Origin: an uncultured Apibacter sp.
GTDB taxonomy: Bacteria > Bacteroidota > Bacteroidia > Flavobacteriales > Weeksellaceae
Direction: 5' to 3'
Assembly: GCA_945280365.1 (NCBI GenBank)
Contig: CALYQD010000011.1
Coordinates: 1-64,000 of the forward strand
Length of the DNA: 64,000 nucleotides
How positions within the stretch are numbered: position 1 is the stretch's first letter; every line of letters starts with the position of its first letter. The notes beneath the pieces are model-generated. The model was not told where the DNA came from, ran no database searches, and saw only the letters and a list, made by a program, of their open reading frames with translations. The position numbers were made by a program, and so were the translations under genes. Shown here piece by piece: positions 1-8,231 of this stretch.

Positions 1-3000
1 GTATCGCTCCTGAGGTATCTTCTACTCTTCCAATCTCAACTCCCTTACTATCTTGGTAGATAATCCTCATCGCTTTAAACATTCTGTCTAAACGGGTTGG
101 ATCCGTTGTACCATTGGATGCAAGCATTGTTTTGGATAAATCCCAAAGATTTATTTTTGTCTTTTCTGCTTCCGAACCATATTCGCATATTTCTTCGGAT
201 ACATGATCCACTTTGATAAAAGGATATGTAGTAATTTTAATTTTAGCAATACTGTCGCATGCCCCTCCTTTTTTGTCGTTAACTCTTACAAATACCTCAT
301 CCCAAGTATAAAAACCATCATTGGTTAAATTTCTTACTTGATAAGTTTGCGGAGTTGAAATCGCTTTACTCCTATTACCGTTTCTTGCATCTGATTCTTG
401 TTGGTAATAGGTGAATCCTGCTTCAGTTATATCTTTTATCTGTGATGAAACCGATGTCAGATCAACCAAGGAAATATTATTACTGTCTGCACAACCTAAA
501 ATTACTACTTCGTTTTTATCTATTTGCAATCTTGGATTTACATTTACAGATATAGAGGTAATTGTTGGACATGTTTTATCCTTTTTATCTATTCGAACAT
601 AAATTATGTAAAAAGGATTATTTGGAGGGTTATTTGTAAATTCATCGTGCTTAATGGTGAAATTTATAGGTGAAACTGCATTAATACCTTGTTCGGCATT
701 GACCAATGATCGGTAATAGGTAAAATCATATTCTGCATCAATAAAAGATTGAGATTCACCAATAATTATATTCGTTTTATATTCATCTAAGTTCTTAATT
801 ACGTATTTGCCATCTATAGTCCCATCAGTCTCATCGCATATATCTATAAAATGTACATTCGCTTTGGGAACTAAAGAAATTAAGAATTCTATTCTTCGGA
901 TTATATAACAGCCTGTTTTATTATAAACAAATTTTACCCAAACCATATCTCCACCGGTTACCTCATATTGTTTACTATCTACATCAGATATTTGGTAGCC
1001 GTTAACCGCATTGTATCTGCTTGTATGATATGATACGGTAAAATCAGATATGTTATGGGATGCTCCAACCATTTTAATCGGGTATTCAGTCAAATCGACC
1101 TTTACTTTTTTCTCTTCATTACATAATAAAGTAGTAAAATTATTTACATTCAATTCAGGATAAGCATTTACTGTTATAGGAGCTACTGAGAAACAATTGC
1201 TTTGTTTATTTTTAACTCTAACCCAAAAAGTTGCTGGAAAATATGTTATAGTAGCACTTCCGTTTAAAGAATATTGATTTAAAATAGCATCATTTCTTGA
1301 TCTGTAATAAACGAATTCATAATCGTCAGGATTTTGGAGCGTATCCAAAAATAAATGATTATAATAATACAAGTTAATAACCTCCTTAATGTCTTGCTCA
1401 TCATCATGTTTGGTATTATTATTACAGTAAAAAATGCTAACATCTTGTTTTAAAACAGGTGAATCAACCAAAATAAATTTCAACTCAAAAATTTCGGAAC
1501 AGTTTCCTGCTTTTATCTTTACCCAAAGGGTTGACATTTGTCTTGCTTCAAATTGTGTAATAGGTGTAGTTCCTATTTCAGCATCTTTTTTAGTTAGATA
1601 ATATTCATAAATCATCCTATTATTTAACTTAGCATTATTGCGTATTAATTGACCCGTAACGGTTCCCTTTAGCATGGAGGAATCAATAATCTCAATTCCG
1701 TCATTTTCAAAATCGCATACATAAATATCTTTATTTGCTGCTATAGGAACTGGTATTAAATTAATTTTTACAGGAATAATTTTATAACATTTAGTTATCT
1801 TATCCTCTACTCTCATACATATCTCATTATTGGTAATGTTGGTTCTGACATCTACCATATAGAGAATAGGAGTACTACTATCTACATACTTTCCTAAATG
1901 TTCTCCAGGTTCATATATCTCATATTCCGCATCATATGCTAATCTATAAAAATCAATGTTTACTCCTTTGGAATCGATAACGATTTTAGACAAATCAACC
2001 TCCTCTATATTGTCATCATCAATATCACAAATTTCTAAGTTAGTATATTCCGGTAATTGTACTGCAGGTACTAAATCAAATTTAATTTCAACAATAATAG
2101 GACATTGATTATAAAATTCTAATTTGGTAAAGGCACTGCTAGCTGCCCTACTGATTTGAAATTTAGCAGGATCTTTAATTGTTGCCTTTTCTCCTTTATG
2201 TGCTTCTTCTTTTGTCTTATAATATTTTAAATTTTTTATATCTTTTATAGAAGTTTTTATAGATAACAACTGACTGGGAGTAAGAAGCTTTTCCAGCTCA
2301 TTGGGTGCTGTTTTCGTTGTAGCCTTAATAAATTCTAAAATATTAACTAATTCTTCCCCGTCATCATTAAAATCGCATATAGTATAAGGTCCTAATACTT
2401 TCTCTTCAACCGGTATTAAATTAAATTGAATATCATAGGTATAACTGCACTGGTTATATCTTACCGCTGGATAAATTAATTTAGGACTCTCTGTAGAAAT
2501 CAGCGGAAAGGATTTTTTAAGCATTCCCGTTTCATGTTTTTCATCAACTAGATACATATCCCGATCGGTAGGGTTATCAAAAAAGACAATTTTATCACCC
2601 TGATCATTACCGAAAGAAGGATTAGAAGAAGAATAGGTATACAAATCTTTGAGTATTTTTTCATATTTGCTTAGCTCAATTATCTCTATTCCGTCATTAT
2701 AGGTATCGCAAATATCAAAATCTTTTACACTTAAGCTTTGTTTTTGGGATATGAAAATAGTTATGGAACTTACTGTTGTCAACCCGCTTTTTTTAACTTT
2801 ATATTTTAAATAAATTGTAGGCTTAGCCGGAGCTTTTACACTATATATATATCCGGGAGTTGATTCTTTTAATTCAAGTTCTATAGTACATGCCAGGTTT
2901 TTATAAAAGCCGATAATCTCGATGTCTTGGGCAGTTAATGAGGTTCCGTACAAGAAGTTAGGAAGATAGGATTCTAAATCAACTTCTTCTGTTTCATTGG

Positions 3001-4897
3001 AGTTACATATGGAAGGCATTAACATACCCCCTCCATTGCCGCCGCCACCGCCGCCGCCACCGCAATCTGCATCTGCAAGAAGAGTTAATTGGGTATATAC
3101 TTCACCACAATAATCAGGATGTGAAGCCTTAACATAAATAACACTATTTAACTTAACATCACATTTTTTGGGATCTATAATTTTTTGCTTGTATTTATCG
3201 TCTTTATAATATTCCCATTTTACTGTTGATGGAATCGGATTTATAGTAGAATTTTTAAGCAAATTAGGTTCGTAATGTGTAAGATCTAAAATAACTGTCT
3301 GTCCTTCTCTAACATAACAGATAATGGCTTCACTTTTTTGAAGCTCTAGTTTTTTAACCAATTTTACCGTAAATGAAACTAAGGTATAACAATCTTTATC
3401 CTTAATTGATTTATTCCATGCTTTAAGGTAAAATTTAACGGTATCGGCGGTAGAACCGGATAAATCTATAGGATAATTTTGAATAACTACTCCAGGTAAT
3501 TCTCTCATATTTTCATCCAGGATAATATACTCCGTATTACTATCTATTCCGTAATTAAATTTATAGAGATTTACCGTTTCTTTATCGTCATTATCTTCAT
3601 CACATACAATAAACTGCCGATTATCTTTGAGATCGGGTTTCTTGTTAAGACTTAGCTTTATTTCGGAGTTGATCCAACAAACTCCACTTTTCAATACATT
3701 TACATATACAGTTCTATCTCCTGAAAAAGTAAAGGATTTTACTTGATTGTCGGGAATTCTATTTCTTAAATCCTTATCCCAATAATAGGTAAAATGCAAG
3801 GTTGAATCAGGATTCATTTCCGATTCATAGGATGTCAAATCTACGGTATAACTATCACCTTTATTTATACAAAAAGGTTTGGGTGTAATTTTATTTGCAC
3901 TAGGAAATTCCTTATCAAATGTAACTCGTATCGTATCTGTGATGGTTAAACTTTTGCATCCGTTGTAAGTAACCTCCACTCGATAGTACGTATCTGTAGA
4001 CGGATTTACAACTGAAGTATTTCCCGATGACTGATACGGATAGGAAGAATTTCCATGATACCATCTAACATTAATATCGATTGTTCCATCAGGGGTGAAT
4101 CTCCAGGCTTCTTTTTTTGCTTCCCATTCACCTGTATTTCTCCCGGGAGCAGAGATTCCATAATTTCCGTAGGAATTTATTAAACCTATTAATGCTCTTT
4201 TATCTTTAGGAGTTTTTGGATTTTTGTTTTTATTTCCAACATATATATCTATAATATTGAATGTTTCATATAATACAATTTGGGAAGAGGAATAAATTCG
4301 ATCAGGTCCGTATTGCTTTAAGTTATCAAAATTTATAATGAATTTACGATATGGAGCTGTACCTTCATAAGCTACCTTAATCTTGCTCGGAGTTGTGTTA
4401 TTCATATCGTGATATACACCGAATATAGAATTTTTAGGTAATCCTGAATTCGGAATAGGACCTGCAATATAGTAAGGGCACTCTTTATTTCTTTGGGATA
4501 AATCAAAACTGACTACCCCATTATCGCTAACAATAATTTTGTTATAACTGTTACCATAAAAGCAAAAATTAAAACCTATATCTACAACTTCATCTCCGAA
4601 TACATCGTCACTTTTTCCATTGGTATTACTAGTTGAAACTGGAGTACCTTTAGAAAAATCAACATGAGCAGGATATTCAATAGCAGAAACTTTATATTTA
4701 TTAGATTGTTTTATAATAGGATATTCTGCGGATAACTCAATTTGTTTATTACCGTAAAAATTATAATCGCAATCAACCTTAACAATTTTTGAATTTCCGT
4801 TATGATCTTTAAGTGATACTTTCGGTTCTTCAAAATCTTGTGCGGAAAATTTACCAATAAAAAATATTAAAACAAACAGCAAATAAAGATTTTTCAT
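1..4897 (-). CDS. Giant secreted repeat protein, gliding-motility/T9SS type (partial, 3' end outside window)
   Basis: An open frame runs without a stop from the ATG at 4897 to the left edge, giving at least 1632 residues. The first 20 residues (MKNLYLLFVLIFFIGKFSAQ) are a clear signal peptide. Residues about 85-240 form a domain with the FCFYGNSYN and IIVSDNGVVSF signatures common at the N-terminus of large flavobacterial surface proteins. The rest is a chain of about 90-150-residue modules marked by motifs such as FDICDTYNDGIEIIEL, YTICDFNDDGEELVN, LEICDIDDDNIEEVDL and IYVCDFENDGIEIID. A glycine run sits near residue 613. Such proteins normally end in a type B T9SS sorting domain (gliding motility-associated C-terminal domain); that end lies outside the window, so export by T9SS is inferred. 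Likely an adhesin or surface-layer protein; ligand unknown. Family-level identification is strong, function is not. Confidence 0.9.
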   Translation of the reverse strand, partial: MKNLYLLFVLIFFIGKFSAQDFEEPKVSLKDHNGNSKIVKVDCDYNFYGNKQIELSAEYPIIKQSNKYKVSAIEYPAHVDFSKGTPVSTSNTNGKSDDVFGDEVVDIGFNFCFYGNSYNKIIVSDNGVVSFDLSQRNKECPYYIAGPIPNSGLPKNSIFGVYHDMNNTTPSKIKVAYEGTAPYRKFIINFDNLKQYGPDRIYSSSQIVLYETFNIIDIYVGNKNKNPKTPKDKRALIGLINSYGNYGISAPGRNTGEWEAKKEAWRFTPDGTIDINVRWYHGNSSYPYQSSGNTSVVNPSTDTYYRVEVTYNGCKSLTITDTIRVTFDKEFPSANKITPKPFCINKGDSYTVDLTSYESEMNPDSTLHFTYYWDKDLRNRIPDNQVKSFTFSGDRTVYVNVLKSGVCWINSEIKLSLNKKPDLKDNRQFIVCDEDNDDKETVNLYKFNYGIDSNTEYIILDENMRELPGVVIQNYPIDLSGSTADTVKFYLKAWNKSIKDKDCYTLVSFTVKLVKKLELQKSEAIICYVREGQTVILDLTHYEPNLLKNSTINPIPSTVKWEYYKDDKYKQKIIDPKKCDVKLNSVIYVKASHPDYCGEVYTQLTLLADADCGGGGGGGGNGGGMLMPSICNSNETEEVDLESYLPNFLYGTSLTAQDIEIIGFYKNLACTIELELKESTPGYIYSVKAPAKPTIYLKYKVKKSGLTTVSSITIFISQKQSLSVKDFDICDTYNDGIEIIELSKYEKILKDLYTYSSSNPSFGNDQGDKIVFFDNPTDRDMYLVDEKHETGMLKKSFPLISTESPKLIYPAVRYNQCSYTYDIQFNLIPVEEKVLGPYTICDFNDDGEELVNILEFIKATTKTAPNELEKLLTPSQLLSIKTSIKDIKNLKYYKTKEEAHKGEKATIKDPAKFQISRAASSAFTKLEFYNQCPIIVEIKFDLVPAVQLPEYTNLEICDIDDDNIEEVDLSKIVIDSKGVNIDFYRLAYDAEYEIYEPGEHLGKYVDSSTPILYMVDVRTNITNNEICMRVEDKITKCYKIIPVKINLIPVPIAANKDIYVCDFENDGIEIIDSSMLKGTVTGQLIRNNAKLNNRMIYEYYLTKKDAEIGTTPITQFEARQMSTLWVKIKAGNCSEIFELKFILVDSPVLKQDVSIFYCNNNTKHDDEQDIKEVINLYYYNHLFLDTLQNPDDYEFVYYRSRNDAILNQYSLNGSATITYFPATFWVRVKNKQSNCFSVAPITVNAYPELNVNNFTTLLCNEEKKVKVDLTEYPIKMVGASHNISDFTVSYHTSRYNAVNGYQISDVDSKQYEVTGGDMVWVKFVYNKTGCYIIRRIEFLISLVPKANVHFIDICDETDGTIDGKYVIKNLDEYKTNIIIGESQSFIDAEYDFTYYRSLVNAEQGINAVSPINFTIKHDEFTNNPPNNPFYIIYVRIDKKDKTCPTITSISVNVNPRLQIDKNEVVILGCADSNNISLVDLTSVSSQIKDITEAGFTYYQQESDARNGNRSKAISTPQTYQVRNLTNDGFYTWDEVFVRVNDKKGGACDSIAKIKITTYPFIKVDHVSEEICEYGSEAEKTKINLWDLSKTMLASNGTTDPTRLDRMFKAMRIIYQDSKGVEIGRVEDTSGAI
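3023..3061 (-). repeat. Glycine-codon tract (G9-N-G3) inside the giant surface protein
   Basis: Thirteen codons of the surface-protein frame read nine Gly, one Asn and three Gly, mostly GGC/GGT. It is a conspicuous GC-rich island in AT-rich DNA. It follows an ADADC stretch and separates two groups of ICD-type modules, so it probably works as a flexible linker. A GGC/GGT triplet run can change length by slippage without shifting the frame. Confidence 0.85.
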
Positions 4898-4933
4898 TTT
4901 TTTTAATTAATTTATATTATTGTATAATTAATC

Positions 4934-4956
4934 AAATTCTAGCTAATTTAGAATTT
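4934..4956. repeat. Inverted repeat upstream of the giant surface-protein gene
   Basis: The arms AAATTCTA (4934-4941) and TAGAATTT (4949-4956) are perfect complements with a 7-base spacer, 37 bases upstream of the minus-strand ATG at 4897. They could form a 5'-UTR hairpin or be a dyad operator. The other large surface-protein gene has a similar ATTCTA/TAGAAT pair at 52256-52280. In AT-rich DNA this may be chance. Confidence 0.4.
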
Positions 4957-5181
4957 TATAAAATACCAAGACAATCAAGGGATAAAGATATAAATTCTTA
5001 TTTTTTTCGCACTAGTTTTTAATAAAAATTATACTATGTAACCTTCTCTCTAAAAATTTTTATTTACAAAAACGTAAATTTTATATAATAAATATAGCGT
5101 AAGGTTAAATAATTTAAAAAATTATATATTATGAAAAATAAATGTGTTGTTTATAAAATTAAAATCGATTTGTGTATAACA

Positions 5182-7311
5182 TTAATCGATCAGAGATAAT
5201 TGTATTCTTTTTCTTTCAACATCAATATCTATGACTTTTACTTCAACGTGTTGATGAAGTTGCACAACGGTATTTATATCCGTGATAAATTCTTTACATA
5301 CTTTTGAAATATGAATTAAACCATTTTCTTTAATACCTATATCTACGAAACATCCGAAATTGGTAATATTATTAATGATTCCCGGAACGGTCATTCCAAT
5401 TTTTAAATCGTTTATTGTTTTTAAAGAAGGATCAAAAGCAAACATTTTGACCTGTTTTCTAGGGTCTAATCCGGGTTTTTCCAATTCTGCAAGTATATCT
5501 TCCAAGGTTAACATGCCTATATCATCTGTAATATAGCTTTTTATATTTATTTTTTGTATCTGTTCTTTATTACGAAGCAGATTATGTATTTCAATTCCTA
5601 AATCATCAGCCATTTGCCTCACGACAGGATAACATTCCGGATGAACGGCAGAGTTATCCAAAGGATTTAGAGAAGTGGGAATTCTTAAGAAACCAGATGC
5701 TTGTTGAAAAACTTTTTCTCCAAGCCTTGGTACCTTTTTTAATTCTTGTCTGCTATTAAACGCTCCATTTTCCAAACGATACTTCACTATATTTTCTGCC
5801 ATCTTTTCTCCTATTCCAGAGACATAGGATAAAAGAGATTTACTCGCCGTATTGAGATTTACTCCTACACTGTTTACACAAGAAATAACTACTGCATCTA
5901 GTTCTTTTTTTAGTAAAGTTTGATCCACATCATGTTGATACTGACCTACGCCAATTGCTTTAGGATCTATTTTTACCAACTCAGCCAAAGGGTCTGATAA
6001 TCTTCTACCTATGGAAACCGCGCCCCGTACAGTTACATCATAGGAAGGAAATTCTTGTCTTGCTAGCTTTGAGGCAGAATATACTGAAGCCCCCGCTTCA
6101 TTAACTACAAATACTTTTAATGCGCGATCAAAAGCTATGGATTGTATCAATCGTTCGGTTTCTCGGGAAGCTGTCCCGTTACCTATGGAAATAGCCTCTA
6201 CTTTATAAGCATTTACCAAAGATTTTATCTTCTTAACCGCTTCTTTACCTTCTTTCTGAGGCGGATGTGGATAAACGGTATCATTATGCAATAAATTTCC
6301 GTTTTCGTCTAAGCAAACTAATTTACAACCCGATTTATATCCCGGATCAATGGCTAAAATTCTTTTTTCACCTAAAGGGGATTGTAATAACAATTGTTTT
6401 AAATTGGATGAAAAAACCTGTATTGCTGTTTTATCGGCAGCTTCTTTTGCTATTTGAAATACTTCATTGCTTAGTGCCGGTTCCAATAGTCGCGAAAAAG
6501 AATCTTTTATTGCTAAGGAAAGCTGATCTTTGATTACTTTTTCGTTAGTTTTAATTATATATCTGCTTATTATAGATAAGGCTTCATCTACCTCTACTTT
6601 TACTTTTATTCGTAAAAAGCCTTCTTTTTCTCCTCTTAGAATCGCTAATAATCGATGAGAGGGAGATCTTTTCAAGTTTTCTGAAAAATTAAAATAATTC
6701 GAAAATTTCTGCGCTTCATTTTCTTCTTCTTTTCCCTTTATAATTTTGGATTCTATAATTGCCGTTTGTTGAAAAAATCGTCTTAAGCCAGATCTCACAG
6801 AATTATTTTCATTGATCCACTCCGCTATTATATATCGTGCTCCTTGCAAGGCTTCTTCAGGAGTTGTAATATTCTCCGACAAGTATTTAGCACCCAACGT
6901 TGTTATATTGGGAATTGTCTTTTGGGCACATAAAATTTTTGCTAAAGGCTCCAAGCCATTTTCTATGGCTACAGATGCCTTCGTTTTTCTTTTCTTTTTG
7001 TAGGGTAAATAATAGTCTTCTAAAATAGTTAAATCAAAGCAGCTTTCAATGCGATCTCTAAAATCTTCGGTTAAGGCATCTTGTTCTTCAATACTTTTTA
7101 TAATGAATTCCTTGCGCTTTTGAATTTCTTCAAAACCAGCTTTAAGTTTAGCTATGGTAAATATTTGAACCTCATCCAGGTTTCCTGTTATTTCCTTACG
7201 ATAACGGGCAATGAAAGGAATTGTATGATCTTCGTCTAACAACTTTACAGTTGCTTCAATACTCCTTGAAGAAATATTGATCTGTTTCTGAATGAATGAG
7301 GTTATATTCAT
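5182..7311 (-). CDS. tex: Tex family RNA-binding transcription accessory protein
   Basis: The 709-residue protein has the full Tex layout: helical N-terminal region, YqgF/RNase H-like domain from about residue 315 (RILAIDPGYKSGCK), helix-hairpin-helix region near residues 485-515 (LLSYVSGIGEKMAENIV) and a C-terminal S1 RNA-binding domain from about 634 (GIINNITNFGCFVDIGIKENG). Tex is a cytoplasmic nucleic-acid-binding protein linked to transcription and RNA metabolism; its exact reaction is not established. Length is normal for the phylum. It stands alone between the surface-protein gene and the divergent rsmG. The ATG at 7311 is supported by the conserved N-terminal start of the family (ITSFIQKQINIS). 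Confidence 0.96.
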   Translation of the reverse strand: MNITSFIQKQINISSRSIEATVKLLDEDHTIPFIARYRKEITGNLDEVQIFTIAKLKAGFEEIQKRKEFIIKSIEEQDALTEDFRDRIESCFDLTILEDYYLPYKKKRKTKASVAIENGLEPLAKILCAQKTIPNITTLGAKYLSENITTPEEALQGARYIIAEWINENNSVRSGLRRFFQQTAIIESKIIKGKEEENEAQKFSNYFNFSENLKRSPSHRLLAILRGEKEGFLRIKVKVEVDEALSIISRYIIKTNEKVIKDQLSLAIKDSFSRLLEPALSNEVFQIAKEAADKTAIQVFSSNLKQLLLQSPLGEKRILAIDPGYKSGCKLVCLDENGNLLHNDTVYPHPPQKEGKEAVKKIKSLVNAYKVEAISIGNGTASRETERLIQSIAFDRALKVFVVNEAGASVYSASKLARQEFPSYDVTVRGAVSIGRRLSDPLAELVKIDPKAIGVGQYQHDVDQTLLKKELDAVVISCVNSVGVNLNTASKSLLSYVSGIGEKMAENIVKYRLENGAFNSRQELKKVPRLGEKVFQQASGFLRIPTSLNPLDNSAVHPECYPVVRQMADDLGIEIHNLLRNKEQIQKINIKSYITDDIGMLTLEDILAELEKPGLDPRKQVKMFAFDPSLKTINDLKIGMTVPGIINNITNFGCFVDIGIKENGLIHISKVCKEFITDINTVVQLHQHVEVKVIDIDVERKRIQLSLID

Positions 7312-7348
7312 AATATTAATTTTAAAAGTAGTAATTCATCTACATTTT

Positions 7349-7423
7349 TTATGTGATAAAAATAGGTAATATAAAATTAATCGATTCTTTAAAATCAATT
7401 CTTCCATCTTTGTTGATATTCAT
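7349..7423 (-). pseudogene. Possible EF-hand/dockerin-like 3' gene remnant
   Basis: In the tex-rsmG intergenic region the minus strand encodes MNINKDGRIDFKESINFILP and a few further residues before a stop at 7349-7351. NINKDGRIDFKE fits a 12-residue EF-hand calcium loop (acidic or Asn at 1, 3 and 5, Gly at 6, Ile at 8, Glu at 12). The open frame extends upstream only to an in-frame TAA near 7460, and no promoter or full domain is seen. It may be the tail of a decayed calcium-binding protein gene, or chance. Confidence 0.25.
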
Positions 7424-7575
7424 AGAATCGGGCAATAAATCAATTTTATAATTAATAATTTATCCATTCTGTTAATAGCTATTATCTATATATTTATCTA
7501 ATACTTAAATCCTTATTTTCGCTATGCTATCATAAATGTCTATTACAAAATACGGCCTTATATTATTAAAACTTA

Positions 7576-7583
7576 TATTTTTG
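7576..7583 (+). promoter_or_regulatory. Bacteroidota -7 element upstream of rsmG
   Basis: TATTTTTG matches the TAnnTTTG consensus of Bacteroidota promoters and ends 17 bases before the rsmG ATG. No clear -33 TTTG is found at the usual spacing, so this is a partial match. Confidence 0.4.
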
Positions 7584-7600
7584 TATACTCATTACTAAAG

Positions 7601-8227
7601 ATGATAAATTTAATACAAAAGTATTTCCCGAAGATAACTGAAAAGCAAACGAATAGGTTCGCGAAGCTTCCCGAATTGTACGCTCAATGGAATGAGAAGA
7701 TAAATGTCGTATCTAGGAAAGACATAGATTCCTTACTTGAAAAACATGTTCTTCATTCCTTAGGCATTGCAAAAGTAATGCAATTCACTCCCACTACAAA
7801 AATTTTAGATATCGGTACAGGAGGCGGATTTCCGGGAATACCTTTAGCTATACTTTTTCCTGAATCTCAATTTACATTAGTGGATTCCATAGGTAAAAAG
7901 ATTAAGGTTGTAAATGAAATTGCCCAATATTTAGAGTTAGCTAATGTAACTGGCATAAATGCACGTGCAGAAAATATTGTAGAAAAATTTGATTTTGTGG
8001 TAAGCAGAGCAGTTACTCAAATGCCCGTCTTTATGTCTTGGATAAAAGGAAAATTTTTAAGTAAAAATAACAATAGTTTACGAAATGGCGTTTTATATTT
8101 AAAAGGAGGTGATTTAACTGAAGAACTCAAAAATTTCCCTGCAGCTAAGATCTTTGATTTAAAAGATTATTTTGATGAAGAGTTTTTTATAACTAAAAAA
8201 GTCGTTTATATTAAAAATATGCACTAA
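7601..8227 (+). CDS. rsmG: 16S rRNA (guanine-527-N7)-methyltransferase
   Basis: The 208-residue protein has the SAM-binding motif ILDIGTGGGFPGIPLAI at about residues 69-85 and the conserved N-terminal region with YAQWNEKINVVSRKD. RsmG (GidB) uses S-adenosylmethionine to methylate N7 of G527 in 16S rRNA; loss of the enzyme gives low-level streptomycin resistance in other bacteria. Length matches the family. It is the first gene of a probable operon with the TPR-protein gene (4-base gap) and the outer-membrane barrel gene. Confidence 0.95.
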   Translation: MINLIQKYFPKITEKQTNRFAKLPELYAQWNEKINVVSRKDIDSLLEKHVLHSLGIAKVMQFTPTTKILDIGTGGGFPGIPLAILFPESQFTLVDSIGKKIKVVNEIAQYLELANVTGINARAENIVEKFDFVVSRAVTQMPVFMSWIKGKFLSKNNNSLRNGVLYLKGGDLTEELKNFPAAKIFDLKDYFDEEFFITKKVVYIKNMH

Positions 8228-8231
8228 AATT

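Noticed and set aside
6267..6533. Plus-strand frame of 88 codons inside tex
   Set aside because: Lies wholly antisense to a conserved domain of Tex and has no family features.
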